Source of the DNA: Leptospira harrisiae
GTDB taxonomy: Bacteria; Spirochaetota; Leptospiria; Leptospirales; Leptospiraceae
Length of the DNA: 64,000 nucleotides
NCBI RefSeq assembly: GCF_002811945.1
Contig: NZ_NPDX01000001.1
Span: 496,001 to 560,000, forward strand
Reading direction: 5' to 3'
The notes beneath the pieces are model-generated. The model was given only the letters and a program-made list of their open reading frames with translations, was not told where the DNA came from and did not search any database. The position numbers and the translations under genes are program-made. Each line of letters opens with the position of its first letter. Positions within the stretch are counted from its first letter, which is position 1. This document shows positions 45,369 to 55,568 of this stretch, in pieces.

Positions 45369-46436
45369 TTATGCAAGGTTTTTTCTGCGGATCAAAATCC
45401 AAAGGATTCCGTAACTGGAGACAGAAAAAAGGAAAAGTATGAGAAAGATAAAAAGAGGCGGAACCTTTTGAATTGTTAATACAAAATGAATACAAACAAC
45501 AATGAAATTTAAAATGAAAAATATAACAAGTGATCCAATTTTTCCTAACTTGGTTTCTGTGATCCTTTGATAGAGATGTTCTCTATGAGCTTGGAACAAA
45601 TGTTTTTTTTGGAAAAATCGTTTGAGAAGGATAAAAATTCCATCCAACCAGAAATAAGGAAACAGATAAAAATAATATGTTACATCCCAAACTGTCGATT
45701 TTGTTTCTCCCCACTTACCAACAAACAATGGTAATGCCATCACAAAAAATCCTAATGCTAATGAGCCACTATCTCCCATAAATAGTTTTGCTCTAGGAAA
45801 ATTATAAAATATAAAACCAAACATAGTAACAAATAAAATTGTATAAAAAATAAAACCAAGATGGCCATTCCCATAAAACTGAGGAGTTACCAACACTAAT
45901 GAAAAAAAGGAGAGAAAGAGGGTTGTAACCAAATACCAATCCATCCCATCCATAAAGTTTACTAGGTTCACTGCAAAAACAAGAAAGACCGTAAGAACCA
46001 TCACTTGCAGAGGTTTTGGAATCGTATTCATTCCAAAATAAGTGATTTCTGGGTTTATTAAAATTAAAAATAGGGCCACAACACTCAGTTCTAAAAACAA
46101 ACGAAGTTTGGGGCTAAGATGATACAAATCATCAACGAAACCTAAAATACAAAAAATAGAAACTCCGGCTAACAAAAGATAAATGTCAAACTTTAGCGAA
46201 GGATCCTCTTTGGAAAAAATCAAAAAATCAGGATTGGGGAAAAAAAGGAGTGAGAGGCTTGCGAGGAGAAATAGAGGGATAAAGAACATTCCTCCTGATT
46301 TTTTTGTAATTACATCGTGCAAACTCCGTTCGTTTGGCACATCTTTGACCCCAAAATGCGAATAAACATAGAATGTATGCAAAATGAGGCTGAGAAACGC
46401 TAGAATGACAATCGTAAGTGGTAAAAAAGAGACCAT
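45369..46436 (-). CDS. Glycosyltransferase family 4 (WecA/MraY-type) phospho-sugar transferase
   Basis: 355 residues with about ten membrane helices. Motifs of polyprenyl-phosphate HexNAc-1-phosphate transferases: DVPNERSLHDVITKKSGG (N-terminal loop), LGFVDDLYHLSPKLRL (Mg2+ Asp pair), NLVNFMDGMDW, KLFMGDSGSLALGFF and the C-terminal HREHLYQRI that contacts the nucleotide. It transfers a sugar phosphate from a UDP-sugar to undecaprenyl phosphate, starting O-antigen or another glycan; the sugar is not predictable. It is WecA/WbpL-like rather than MraY, because it lacks the MraY Pro-rich loops. Divergent from dapA with 77 bp between. Confidence 0.88.
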   Translation of the reverse strand: MVSFLPLTIVILAFLSLILHTFYVYSHFGVKDVPNERSLHDVITKKSGGMFFIPLFLLASLSLLFFPNPDFLIFSKEDPSLKFDIYLLLAGVSIFCILGFVDDLYHLSPKLRLFLELSVVALFLILINPEITYFGMNTIPKPLQVMVLTVFLVFAVNLVNFMDGMDWYLVTTLFLSFFSLVLVTPQFYGNGHLGFIFYTILFVTMFGFIFYNFPRAKLFMGDSGSLALGFFVMALPLFVGKWGETKSTVWDVTYYFYLFPYFWLDGIFILLKRFFQKKHLFQAHREHLYQRITETKLGKIGSLVIFFILNFIVVCIHFVLTIQKVPPLFIFLILFLFSVSSYGILWILIRRKNLA

Positions 46437-46513
46437 TTTCGCAAAGTTTATCGGTACGGGGTCTTTTGGCAGTTTTTTATTGCAAAATTCCGTCCCTCTT
46501 CGATGTTTAATTT

Positions 46514-47398
46514 ATGTTTCAGGGCGTTTATACAGCGGTCATCACCCCCTTCCGCCAGGGGAAAATCGATTATGATAGTTATTTTAAAATCCTAGAAAAC
46601 CAGATTCGCTCCGGCGTGGCGGGTGTGGTTCCTTGTGGGACAACAGGGGAATCTCCTACCCTTTCATATGCGGAACATAAGGAACTCATCCAAAAAACTG
46701 TCAAAGTTGTGGCTGGGAAAATCCAAGTCATTGCTGGAACTGGTTCTAATTCTACGAAAGAGGCAATTGAACTTACTGAGTCTGCATGTGCTGATGGGGT
46801 GGACGGAATTCTTACTGTCAACCCATACTACAACAAACCCACTCAAGAGGGAATGTATCGTCATTTTACAGAGATTGCCAATGTATCATCCAAACCTGTG
46901 ATGTTGTACAACATTCCCGGAAGGACAAACGTGAATCTCCTACCGGAAACTGTTGCAAGGCTTGCGGCCCATCCAAAAATTGCAGCGATCAAAGAGGCAA
47001 CAGGAGATTTAGGACAAATGGCTAAGGTCATTGCTGCCACTCCACCTGACTTTGATTTGTTGTCAGGTGATGATAACCTAACGCTTCCGGTTTTATCTAT
47101 CGGTGGAAGGGGAGTGGTTTCCGTTGTATCCAATCTTTTTCCTCGCGCTTGTGTGGATATGGTTTCTTTGTATTTACGTGGTGACCTCGAAGCCTCAAAA
47201 AAGATATATTACAAACTCCTTCCTGTGTTTATCAATGCCTTCATTGAAACAAATCCTATTCCCATCAAAGCAGCTATGAGTTGGTTTGGGTATTGTGACA
47301 ATGAACTTCGTCTTCCTATGACATCTTTGTCAGAAGGCTCAGCGGCCGATACATTCAAAAAAACAGTATTCCAATTGAAAGAGGAAGGCATTGTCTAA
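46514..47398 (+). CDS. dapA: 4-Hydroxy-tetrahydrodipicolinate synthase
   Basis: 294 residues, standard DapA length. Visible: [22 protein letters not shown] (pyruvate loop), [25 protein letters not shown] with the catalytic Tyr and [11 protein letters not shown] with the Schiff-base lysine, LLSGDD and VVSVVSNL. Condenses pyruvate with aspartate semialdehyde, the first committed step to diaminopimelate and lysine. Heads the operon dapA-dapB-cdaA-cdaR; its stop is overlapped by the dapB start. Confidence 0.96.
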   Translation: MFQGVYTAVITPFRQGKIDYDSYFKILENQIRSGVAGVVPCGTTGESPTLSYAEHKELIQKTVKVVAGKIQVIAGTGSNSTKEAIELTESACADGVDGILTVNPYYNKPTQEGMYRHFTEIANVSSKPVMLYNIPGRTNVNLLPETVARLAAHPKIAAIKEATGDLGQMAKVIAATPPDFDLLSGDDNLTLPVLSIGGRGVVSVVSNLFPRACVDMVSLYLRGDLEASKKIYYKLLPVFINAFIETNPIPIKAAMSWFGYCDNELRLPMTSLSEGSAADTFKKTVFQLKEEGIV

Positions 47399-48194
47399 AA
47401 TCAAAGTTGGTATCGTTGGTGCTGGGGGAAGGATGGGAAAGGCCATCATCCAAGTTCTTTCCCTTTCCAAAAAATCAGAGTTAAGTGCTGCCGTTGTCAG
47501 AGAAGGTGCTGTGTATGCAGGATTTGATTCGGGTAACCATGCTGGAATTAAAGAAACAGGAATTTTACTTTCTTCTGACTTACAAAAAGCATGTGAGTCT
47601 TCCGATGTTTTAATTGATTTTAGTACACATACAGGATTTGAAACGATTTTAAATGTTGCTTTGGCAAATAAAAAACCATTGGTAATTGGCACAACTGGTC
47701 TTACCGATTCCGATAAGTCCCTCATCCAATCAGCTGCCACTTCCATACCAATCGTGTTTTCACCAAACATGTCGGTGGGTGTGAATCTTTTATTTAAATT
47801 AACTGAGATCGCAGCAAAAGTGTTAGATGAAGATTTTGATGTAGAAGTTCTCGATATCCACCATAGACACAAAAAGGATGCTCCTTCAGGAACAGCTATG
47901 TATTTGAAAGAAGTGCTTTTGAATGCCACCAAACGTTCGGAAGAAAATGTTATTTATGGTCGCCATGGAATGTATTCAGAGAGAGATCAAAAAGAAATTG
48001 CCATGCATACGATGCGAGCTGGTGAAGTGGTCGGGGAACACACTGTATATTTTTTAAGTCCGGAAGAACGAATTGAAATCACACATAAAGCCCAAGATCG
48101 TAAAACATTTGCGACAGGAGCGGTGAAAGCTGCCGAATTTTTACACGGGAAATCCAAAGGTCTTTATAATATGTTTGATGTGTTAGGAATATAA
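47391..48194 (+). CDS. dapB: 4-Hydroxy-tetrahydrodipicolinate reductase
   Basis: 267 residues from TTG 47391, which overlaps the dapA stop by 8 bp. Motifs: [13 protein letters not shown] for NAD(P)H, DFSTHTG, GTTGL, and the catalytic [18 protein letters not shown] with its His and Lys. It reduces the DapA product to tetrahydrodipicolinate. The TTG start combined with overlap suggests translation depends on dapA. Confidence 0.95.
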   Translation: MSKIKVGIVGAGGRMGKAIIQVLSLSKKSELSAAVVREGAVYAGFDSGNHAGIKETGILLSSDLQKACESSDVLIDFSTHTGFETILNVALANKKPLVIGTTGLTDSDKSLIQSAATSIPIVFSPNMSVGVNLLFKLTEIAAKVLDEDFDVEVLDIHHRHKKDAPSGTAMYLKEVLLNATKRSEENVIYGRHGMYSERDQKEIAMHTMRAGEVVGEHTVYFLSPEERIEITHKAQDRKTFATGAVKAAEFLHGKSKGLYNMFDVLGI

Positions 48195-48195
48195 A

Positions 48196-49026
48196 TTGGA
48201 TTTTTTCCGAGGATTATACATCATTCCATGGAGTAAAAATTATATCTCCATTTCTTTAGATGTTCTTATCGTCGCCTTTCTAATTTATAAAACATACACC
48301 ACCTTACGTAGAACACGTGGGATTCAGCTTTTACTGGGAGTCGGTATCATTTGGATTTCAGGTAGTCTTGCTGAATATTTAGGGTTTGAGCTTCTTGAAT
48401 GGATTCTCACAAACATCAGACCTGCTTTAGTTTTTGCTATCATTGTCCTTTTGCAACCGGAGCTTCGTAGGTTGACTGGAGATTTGGCAAGGATACGTCT
48501 TCTTAGATTGTTTTTCCTTAAACCAACATTTGATTTAGATCCTATCGTGGAAGCGGTTCGGGTCATGTCACAAGAAAAAACAGGATCCATAATTGTACTT
48601 GTGAAAGACATTAGTTTAAAAGATATTTCGGAAAACGCAGTTCCTATGGATGCACAAGTCACATCCGAAATTTTACAAACCATTTTCTTTAAAAATTCTC
48701 CACTGCATGATGGAGCAGTGATTATCGAACAAAATCGGATTGTATGTGCCGCTTCCTACTTACCAATGAGTAGTTCGGTAGAAATTGCCACATTGGGAGC
48801 AAGGCATCGTTCTGCCTTAGGACTTTCTGAAGAAACAGATGCCATAATCATTGTCACTTCTGAAGAAACAGGTGACATTACTATTTGTTTTGAAGGGGAA
48901 ATGTTACATCCTGTCAAACCTCTCGAACTCAAAGCTCTCGTGAGCGGACTGATGACTGGAACTCGAAGGTCTAAGGATGATTCACTTCGCAAACCGAAAG
49001 AGAAGGATGCGAGTGTGAGTATATGA
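48196..49026 (+). CDS. cdaA: Diadenylate cyclase CdaA (membrane-bound DAC domain)
   Basis: 276 residues from TTG 48196, one base after dapB. Three N-terminal membrane helices (about 15-35, 40-57, 65-85) precede the DAC domain with its two signature motifs, PLHDGAVII (DGA) and GARHRSALGLSEETDA (RHR). It makes c-di-AMP from two ATP at the inner membrane; c-di-AMP governs potassium and osmotic balance and is tied to cell wall synthesis. Followed with 4-bp overlap by the YbbR-domain partner. Linkage to dapAB rather than to glmM, the usual partner in Gram-positive bacteria, is of interest. Confidence 0.95.
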   Translation: MDFFRGLYIIPWSKNYISISLDVLIVAFLIYKTYTTLRRTRGIQLLLGVGIIWISGSLAEYLGFELLEWILTNIRPALVFAIIVLLQPELRRLTGDLARIRLLRLFFLKPTFDLDPIVEAVRVMSQEKTGSIIVLVKDISLKDISENAVPMDAQVTSEILQTIFFKNSPLHDGAVIIEQNRIVCAASYLPMSSSVEIATLGARHRSALGLSEETDAIIIVTSEETGDITICFEGEMLHPVKPLELKALVSGLMTGTRRSKDDSLRKPKEKDASVSI

Positions 49027-50069
49027 TTGTAAAACTTCTTGGAAAAATTGTCCGAAACTGGAAGGCAAAACTTGTTTCGTTAATCATCGCTAGTATCTTT
49101 TACGTAAATCTTCAAAATTCAAAGGTATTGATTAAAACAATTAACGTCCCAGTCGATTATCCAAAGTTATCTGGTAATTTGAATTATTCCAAAAACCCTG
49201 AAAAAACCATTCCTATTCGTGTTGAAGGATTGAAAGATGTGGTAAACTATTACTCACAGTTTATGAAAGCTGTGATTGATCCCGAAGACGTACAGTTAGG
49301 TGTGACAGAAGTTCCTATTAAAAAAATTGTAGGAGTTCCTAGTGGCGTCAAAGTCACCAAACTGAAAAAAACAGTTCCTGTTGAAATTGAATCTCGTGGT
49401 TTAAAGGTTGTTCCTTTGGAAGTAGTTTTTGAAGGAGCACCGCCAGCTAACTTTGAAAAGTTGACACAAATTGTAAGTCCGCAAAAAATTACACTCAGTG
49501 GCAAACCGCAAGATTTAGAAAAAATCAATAAGGTTTTATTACCTGAAATTTCCCTTTTGGATAAAAAGGAACCTTTCGCAAAAACAGTCCGTATTCCCGA
49601 TTTACCCAAGGGTGTGAATGTCCTTGGATCGCGAGATGTCACCGTAAATGTAAATATCATTCCTCTTTCTTATAAAACCGGAGAACAAACCGCAGCTGGG
49701 ATCCCAATCGTTTGTTCTGGACAGGATGTCCGTTTGGATGCAGAACTTTCGGAAGAACAAGTTGCCATTCGATATTTTTCTCTCAAACCGATTCGTTCGG
49801 CACAAATCCTGACGGGAATTACAGCCCAAGTTCCATGTAACTATATCTTTGATCCCATCAAAAACAAAATTGTTCCCGAATTACAACCGCAAGTTGCTAA
49901 AGTTCGGATCGTCAAAAACAAAGATTTAAAAGGTATTGAAATTTTACAGATTAGTCCGGAAAAAATCGAAATTCGATATAAGGTGAAAGAACAAAACCCG
50001 GAAGCAGATCCAACTGATGATGGAACGGGAATGGAAGTTCCTGAAACCATTCCCTCCGATCGATCTTAA
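49023..50069 (+). CDS. cdaR: YbbR-domain regulator of diadenylate cyclase (CdaR)
   Basis: 348 residues. One N-terminal membrane helix (AKLVSLIIASIFYVNLQNS) then an extracytoplasmic chain of about three YbbR repeats (recurring V-P-V-E/L-x-x and VSPQKITLSGKPQDLEKI units). The pattern W-K-(A/L)-K-L-x-S at the start is typical. CdaR binds CdaA and adjusts c-di-AMP output. The start codon overlaps the cdaA stop (ATGA). The C-terminus is Pro/Glu-rich. Ends 15 bp from the convergent hydrolase gene. Confidence 0.9.
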   Translation: MIVKLLGKIVRNWKAKLVSLIIASIFYVNLQNSKVLIKTINVPVDYPKLSGNLNYSKNPEKTIPIRVEGLKDVVNYYSQFMKAVIDPEDVQLGVTEVPIKKIVGVPSGVKVTKLKKTVPVEIESRGLKVVPLEVVFEGAPPANFEKLTQIVSPQKITLSGKPQDLEKINKVLLPEISLLDKKEPFAKTVRIPDLPKGVNVLGSRDVTVNVNIIPLSYKTGEQTAAGIPIVCSGQDVRLDAELSEEQVAIRYFSLKPIRSAQILTGITAQVPCNYIFDPIKNKIVPELQPQVAKVRIVKNKDLKGIEILQISPEKIEIRYKVKEQNPEADPTDDGTGMEVPETIPSDRS

Positions 50070-50084
50070 TTTTTGATCAAAATT

Positions 50085-50981
50085 TTATTTTAGAAATTCG
50101 TAGATTTCTTTAAAACTTTCTTCTGGATTTTCCCATTGTGGATAATGTCCAATTGTTTCCCAACGAATCAGTTTTTTGTTTTTGATCGGAAGTTTTTCAA
50201 TTTCATCTGCTAGATGGCGTCCACTCACTGGATCTTCTCCTCCATTGATAAAAAGTAAAGGAACCTCTGTTTGGAGGAGTGCATTTTTCCAACGTTCCCC
50301 ATGGATTCTTCTTTCTGGAATGTATTTTAAAAGTTTATGTGGAATCAAAACTTTGTTTGGATAGGTGATGAGTTTCCAAAGAACAGAAATTTCTTTGTCA
50401 CTTGGTTTTGTATTTTTGCCAAACACTTGTGCGAAAGCCACTCCGAATTTTTTTTCATCATAAAACCTGGAAAGGAAGGCACCTAAGATCGGTGTGGCGA
50501 GAAGTTTTTGTTTGAATGTGGGTCTATGTAGGTGAGGAAAAAGCCCCCCATTCATAAAAACGGCACCGTCAATTTCATACGTACGATCCGTCCGTTCTAA
50601 ATGTCTGGCTAAAATTTCCTGACCTACGCTGACTGCATAATCATGGAAAACAAACTTCACTCTTCGTAATGCATTTTTTTCAATAAAGGATTCTATGATA
50701 TCAGTTTGTTCGATGAGCGTATATTTATGTTTTTTCGGTTTTGATGAATAACCAAATCCTAAAAAATCAATTGCAATCGTATTGAAATAACGTGAGAGTC
50801 CATTAAAAATTTTGGAATAGTCCCATGAGGAAGTGGGGAATCCATGAAGCAGAATTAAATTTTGTCCTCTTCCTTCTTGGATAAAGAAGATTTGGAACTT
50901 CTTATATTCGAAAAATTTACCATTAGCTAACCATTCAGTAGCGTTCTTTTTTGGAAAGTTAAGATCAACCATATCCGACAT
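50085..50981 (-). CDS. Alpha/beta hydrolase, MEST/haloalkane-dehalogenase type
   Basis: About 298 residues from ATG 50981 (the frame extends to 51041 without a better start). Features: LILLHGFPTSSWDYSKIF (oxyanion loop), DFLGFGYSSKPKKHKYTLIEQTDI, nucleophile elbow VFHDYAVSVG with Asp in place of Ser, MNGGLFPHLHRPTF, ALLQTEVPLLFINGGED (acid) and GHYPQWENPE with the catalytic His. HDYG with this MNGGLFP region is the MEST pattern, a relative of epoxide hydrolases and dehalogenases. Nucleophile Asp suggests hydrolysis through an alkyl-enzyme, substrate unknown. Confidence 0.85.
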   Translation of the reverse strand: MSDMVDLNFPKKNATEWLANGKFFEYKKFQIFFIQEGRGQNLILLHGFPTSSWDYSKIFNGLSRYFNTIAIDFLGFGYSSKPKKHKYTLIEQTDIIESFIEKNALRRVKFVFHDYAVSVGQEILARHLERTDRTYEIDGAVFMNGGLFPHLHRPTFKQKLLATPILGAFLSRFYDEKKFGVAFAQVFGKNTKPSDKEISVLWKLITYPNKVLIPHKLLKYIPERRIHGERWKNALLQTEVPLLFINGGEDPVSGRHLADEIEKLPIKNKKLIRWETIGHYPQWENPEESFKEIYEFLK

Positions 50982-51058
50982 AGAACAACAAAAGAGGAAG
51001 TGAGTCAAATAGAAGAATTTGCTACTTTCTGATTTCCCCAAAGCCGATCTTTAAAGGG

Positions 51059-53620
51059 ATGGAATCATACCCACTCATCTATTTTGTAAAACCGGAAGGA
51101 ACCATTTCGGATTGGGAATATTTTTGGCATCAGATCCCTTATGGAGCACCGGGAATTCTTACATTTTTTGTAGGAGTATTTTTAAGTTATTTTGCCTTTC
51201 AAAAGTTTCGTAAATCAGACGCAAATACTAGAATTTTCCATTTAAACCTTACGATTTCTTTTATCAGTTTTGGATCGGTAGGACTTGTTTTAACCACGCG
51301 GGCTTGGATTCAAGATGTAAATACATTAGTTTTTTGGAATGATCTACTATACTTTTTGGTCGCTCCGTTGGCTCCTACCGCTTTTTATTTAGCCTACCAT
51401 ATGACTGGCAAACAAAGTAAGTTATTATTGTATTATTCTTATCTTTGTTGGTTTGCAAGTTTAGTATTGTATTTTGGTGTATTGATTGGAAAAGGATTTG
51501 AAACAACAGTTTTTGAATTCACTTTCGGAAAGTATCCTAGAGGAAGTTCATTTGTTCGGCCATGGGGAATTTTAGCTCCGCTCGGGTATTTCTTTTTAAT
51601 TTTACCTTCTTTTATTAAACATTACCAATACATTCGTAAACATTATCACTTAACTTTATTTCATGGAGTGAATTTACTTTTTTTACTAACAACATTGAAT
51701 GCACCAAGTATCCTTGGGTTCAAAGTGTATCCGGGAGGATTCTTTTTATTCATCCCTATGTTACTTGTGGCGTATGGAGTGTTTCGTTCTGACTTTTTTG
51801 ATGTGAACGAACTGCTATTCCAAAAGAATGGAATGTTTTACTTCTTATTTGCGCTTTTATCATTTGTTTTGATATTTATCTCTTTTGGTGTTTCTTTTGG
51901 ACTTTCTCCAGATGCTTATGAGTCAGCCAAATGGTATCCTTGGGGAATACCTCCCGTTGTATCCGTGTTTGGTGCCGTATTTTTATCTATCATTGTTGCA
52001 GGTGCCAATCCTTCGGCGAGGATCAACCAACTCTGTGCCTTTGCTCTTATCTTAACCGGATTTTATGTCATCCAATCGGTTCCTCTAAAGTTAAACATTT
52101 CTTATGTAGTGCAACTTCGAATTTCGCAAATGACCTTTGTAGCATTTGCTTTTGCACCAAGTATCATGGTTCGTTTGGTATTTGAGGCCATTGGCCAAAA
52201 ATCACCGAAATGGTTGCAAGGGATTGACTTACTTTGTGTGAGTGCAGCAATCCTTGCACCTTCTCCATATTTATTCGTAGGATATTTTGATTACCCTTGG
52301 TCGAGAGTCCATCATGGGGGACCTGCCGAACTTCTTGTGGGGCTGAATGGCGCCATTGCTTTGGTTTTAGTTTTAATCACTTTTCTAAGAAACAAAGGGT
52401 ATATCAACTTTGCTTCTAAATGGATCATTGGATCGTTTTTATTATCAGCTGTTTTGTTATTAGCTGCACTTTTGCCAAGCCATGGTTTTCCTATTTATCC
52501 TATTGCGGACTTTCAATTCGTTCCGGCATTTTTACTTGGTTACGCGGTACTCCGGCATGGGGCATTATCTTTGGAAGGTAGAACCATCCAACTCAGTCAA
52601 AGACTTGCCAACTTAGGCCTCATTACCATGGCCATTGCTGCGATTTTGTATTTTCCTCTGATCCGTGAACAATATGGGGCAGGGGAATCTGCCTTTCATT
52701 TAACGATGATAGTGCTTCCTCTTGTTTTGTTTAACTACCTTGTTGTTTATATCATGTCTCGTCCCTTAGCAGAAGAACTTGATATCAGTTACTTTTTACT
52801 AGATTTAGAAAAACAAAAGGCAGATGAAGAAAGAGAAAAAGCTCTGATTGCTCAGGACAAAGCAGAAGAAGCAATGGAGGAATCTGAAAAATTACTTCTC
52901 AATATTTTGCCTTATAAAGTCGCCCAAGAATTAAAACAAAAAGGAAGTGTGACACCCTCTCGGATCGAAAACGTCACAGTCCTTTTTACTGACTTCAAAG
53001 GGTTTACCAAAGTGGCCGAAGGAATGGATGAACAAAGTTTAATCGAGGAACTGGATGCCTGTTTCACTCAATTCGATGAAATCATTCTCCGGAACAATTT
53101 AGAAAAATTAAAAACCATTGGTGATAGTTATATGTGTGCCGGTGGCCTTCCTGTAGAAACAAGAACCAGTGCCATTGACGCTTGTTTGGCGGCATTAGAG
53201 ATTCAGAGTTTTATGAACCAATTGAAAGAAATCAAATCTACTTTAGGTTTGCCTTTTTGGGAACTCCGATTAGGAATCCATACTGGCCCTGTAGTCGCAG
53301 GTGTTGTGGGTCGATTTAAGTTTGCTTATGATATTTGGGGAGATACTGTCAACACGGCTTCCCGAATGGAGTCTGGTGGTGAAACAGGAAAAATCAATGT
53401 TTCTAAAGAAACTTATGAACTAGTGAAGTATTTTTTTGTTACGGAATATCGTGGAAAAATTCACGGAAAAAATAAGGGTGAGTTAGATATGTATTTTGTC
53501 CACCGCCTAAGACCCCGTTATTCGCAAGATCCGGACGGGAAGGCACCTAATCAGTATTTCCGGGAAGTGTATTCCCGGATCACTCATGGTGCCAATATCC
53601 GTTGGAAAAACGAATCTTAA
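51059..53620 (+). CDS. Membrane-bound class III adenylate cyclase
   Basis: 853 residues. About 14-16 membrane helices fill residues 1-570, a large sensor domain, followed by a coiled coil (KADEEREKALIAQDKAEEAMEE) and a class III cyclase domain (about 615-800). Metal Asp residues D645 (LFTDFKGFT) and D689 (KTIGDSYM) are present. The base-selecting residues are Lys in LKTIGD and Asp in YDIWGDTVN, both of the adenylate type, and the transition-state Asn/Arg are in NTASRM. It should make cAMP in response to a membrane signal. Divergent from the MEST-like gene, starts 77 bp apart, and convergent with fliF. Confidence 0.9.
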   Translation: MESYPLIYFVKPEGTISDWEYFWHQIPYGAPGILTFFVGVFLSYFAFQKFRKSDANTRIFHLNLTISFISFGSVGLVLTTRAWIQDVNTLVFWNDLLYFLVAPLAPTAFYLAYHMTGKQSKLLLYYSYLCWFASLVLYFGVLIGKGFETTVFEFTFGKYPRGSSFVRPWGILAPLGYFFLILPSFIKHYQYIRKHYHLTLFHGVNLLFLLTTLNAPSILGFKVYPGGFFLFIPMLLVAYGVFRSDFFDVNELLFQKNGMFYFLFALLSFVLIFISFGVSFGLSPDAYESAKWYPWGIPPVVSVFGAVFLSIIVAGANPSARINQLCAFALILTGFYVIQSVPLKLNISYVVQLRISQMTFVAFAFAPSIMVRLVFEAIGQKSPKWLQGIDLLCVSAAILAPSPYLFVGYFDYPWSRVHHGGPAELLVGLNGAIALVLVLITFLRNKGYINFASKWIIGSFLLSAVLLLAALLPSHGFPIYPIADFQFVPAFLLGYAVLRHGALSLEGRTIQLSQRLANLGLITMAIAAILYFPLIREQYGAGESAFHLTMIVLPLVLFNYLVVYIMSRPLAEELDISYFLLDLEKQKADEEREKALIAQDKAEEAMEESEKLLLNILPYKVAQELKQKGSVTPSRIENVTVLFTDFKGFTKVAEGMDEQSLIEELDACFTQFDEIILRNNLEKLKTIGDSYMCAGGLPVETRTSAIDACLAALEIQSFMNQLKEIKSTLGLPFWELRLGIHTGPVVAGVVGRFKFAYDIWGDTVNTASRMESGGETGKINVSKETYELVKYFFVTEYRGKIHGKNKGELDMYFVHRLRPRYSQDPDGKAPNQYFREVYSRITHGANIRWKNES

Positions 53621-53621
53621 T

Positions 53622-55322
53622 TTAAGTTTGTTCTTCCTCGGCAAGCCAAGTTCGAAGTAACTGAGCCACATCTTCTGGTTTTTCTTTTGCAAGGTTGATG
53701 GCGTTTTCGAGTAACTCTCTTCTGAGTTTTTCGTCCAGGGAGAGTTCGACTTCGGCTCCCCCTTCGTCCATCACTCGAAGAGCAGCTTCTCTCATCATTT
53801 GTTGTTGAGCTGCAAGTTCTTCTTCTCTGAGTCTTCTTCTTCTTGCGATTTCTTTTTTGATCGCACGGTAAACTAAGATCGCAAGGATGAGTAAAATTAA
53901 AATTACGAGTGAGGCAATCACCATATTACGAATGGCACGTTGCTTTTGAAACTCTTCATCTTCTGCACGAAATTGTTCGGTTCTATCTTTTGGAATGGTG
54001 ATGACACTGATTTGGTCACCGCGAGATCTTGTGTATCCAATCGCAGCTTCTAAGTTTTTACGAACGAGTTTTAGGTCACTTTCGGCAACAGGAATGTACT
54101 TTCTATCATATCCCATTCCATCTTCTCTTTCCTTTCGTTCCCAAACACCATCCACAACTACAGACAAACCAATTTTTTCAATCTTCCAAGGTTGGCGTTT
54201 GATGTCTTTCACACGTTTGTTGAATTCGTAGTTATTGATATTTTCGTCTTTGGAATATTCTGCTTTTTGGTAGTCCGTGTCTTTATAACCAGGAGGAAGG
54301 TTCGGCTCAGTACCGGCGGGACCATCGGGAGTAAACCCGCGACCCTTAAACGATTCTTTTGTTTCTTTGGAAGATACTTTTAAAGAATATCCATCTACCA
54401 ACTTTCTTTCGTTATATGGTGTTTCCGGATTGTCTTCTTCAGCAACCACAGGTAATACTTCATTTTCGGTTAAGGATTCTTGGTCCCAATTGAAGGAATA
54501 TTCAAAACGTGTGATGTCCACACGATCTTCTCCACCCAAATACCAACGAAGGGTATTGCGAATGTCGATGAGACGTTTCACTCGTTCTTCTTCTTCGATT
54601 CGGAGTTTTTCTTGGACAATCCTAAGTTCTAATCTTTCTTTTTCTAAGTCTTCTTCGAAGTCAGAAATAATTTTACCATCGGGATCGGCCACACTTACGT
54701 TTTCTGGTTTGAGTTTCGGAACAGCACGAGCGACTAAGTTCACAATCCCTTTGATTTCTTTTTTACTCATTCCTTCTACACCCGGTTTGAAGTGTAAAAT
54801 CACACTGGCTTTCACAGGATAGGAATTGGATTCAAAAAGATCACCTTCTGGGATGGCGATGTTCACATCGGATCTTTCGATGGGTCTTAAGGTATTGAGT
54901 GATTTTTCAATCGCACCTTTGAGTGCTCTGTATTTTTTAATGTCTTTGTCGAATTGGGTTTCAGTGAATTTTTCAATGTCGAATAGTTCCCAACCGGTCA
55001 CACCTGCAGGAATTAAATTTTCTTGTGCAAGTTTTGTGACGATCTCTTGTCTTTGTTCGGGATCTACTGTGATGAGATTTGTTTCACTCGAACCATAAGA
55101 GTAACCAAGAGCATCTAGTTTTTTCGTTACCTCAGAAAAGTCTTTGGAATCCAAATCCTTAAAGAGAACCACACGGTTCCGTTGTGACGAGACATTGGAT
55201 AAGATGATGACTGCCACCACCACAACGGCGAGCACACCACCCAAAATCATTTTTTTGGTTTTATCGAGTTTGTTTAATAACTCTTTGAGATTATCGATGA
55301 TTTTTTGCAGTGGTTCAGGCAT
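53622..55322 (-). CDS. fliF: Flagellar MS-ring protein FliF
   Basis: 566 residues from ATG 55322, with GAGG 8 bases upstream. Two membrane helices ([17 protein letters not shown] near 25-42 and [18 protein letters not shown] near 460-480) bracket the large periplasmic region with the ring-building motifs ([34 protein letters not shown]). The C-terminal tail ([22 protein letters not shown]) is the FliG-binding helix. It forms the MS ring that anchors the motor in the inner membrane; spirochaetes use it for periplasmic flagella. No other flagellar gene adjoins it in the window. Confidence 0.95.
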   Translation of the reverse strand: MPEPLQKIIDNLKELLNKLDKTKKMILGGVLAVVVVAVIILSNVSSQRNRVVLFKDLDSKDFSEVTKKLDALGYSYGSSETNLITVDPEQRQEIVTKLAQENLIPAGVTGWELFDIEKFTETQFDKDIKKYRALKGAIEKSLNTLRPIERSDVNIAIPEGDLFESNSYPVKASVILHFKPGVEGMSKKEIKGIVNLVARAVPKLKPENVSVADPDGKIISDFEEDLEKERLELRIVQEKLRIEEEERVKRLIDIRNTLRWYLGGEDRVDITRFEYSFNWDQESLTENEVLPVVAEEDNPETPYNERKLVDGYSLKVSSKETKESFKGRGFTPDGPAGTEPNLPPGYKDTDYQKAEYSKDENINNYEFNKRVKDIKRQPWKIEKIGLSVVVDGVWERKEREDGMGYDRKYIPVAESDLKLVRKNLEAAIGYTRSRGDQISVITIPKDRTEQFRAEDEEFQKQRAIRNMVIASLVILILLILAILVYRAIKKEIARRRRLREEELAAQQQMMREAALRVMDEGGAEVELSLDEKLRRELLENAINLAKEKPEDVAQLLRTWLAEEEQT

Positions 55323-55568
55323 AGTACGGGCCTCGTCAGGATTTGAGACATAATGTCCCGGGAATTCCGAAATGTACAAGTACTTTTCGGCAAGAGAATG
55401 AAATTAAGGAGGATTTAGCTTAATTTCTATATGAGACCGATTAGAAACGGTGGTGCCCACCCGTTTTCAGCCGTCTTTCAATGGGCCGGGTCAGAAATGA
55501 GGTTTGGTTTAAAGTATAGAGAAAACTAGAAATCGAATGGAAGATCTAGTTTTCTCGGAGAATTCCCC
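55323..55568. other. Intergenic region upstream of fliF
   Basis: 246 bp between fliF and the class III aminotransferase, both on the minus strand. It holds the transcription end of the aminotransferase (hairpin at 55519-55556), a second stem with a bulge, AAACGGTGG/CCACCCGTTT near 55447-55465, and presumably the fliF promoter, for which no clear consensus box was found. No small gene is evident. Confidence 0.4.
55519..55556 (-). terminator. Long hairpin at the end of the class III aminotransferase gene
   Basis: Perfect 12-bp inverted repeat GAGAAAACTAGA/TCTAGTTTTCTC (55519-55530 and 55545-55556) with a 14-nt loop, 13 bp beyond the stop. On the minus strand the distal arm carries TTTTCTC, giving a terminator-like U-rich end. 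Confidence 0.6.

Noticed and set aside
47339..47932. 197-residue minus-strand frame inside dapB
   Set aside because: dapB is certain on the + strand; the frame is a shadow of its codon bias.
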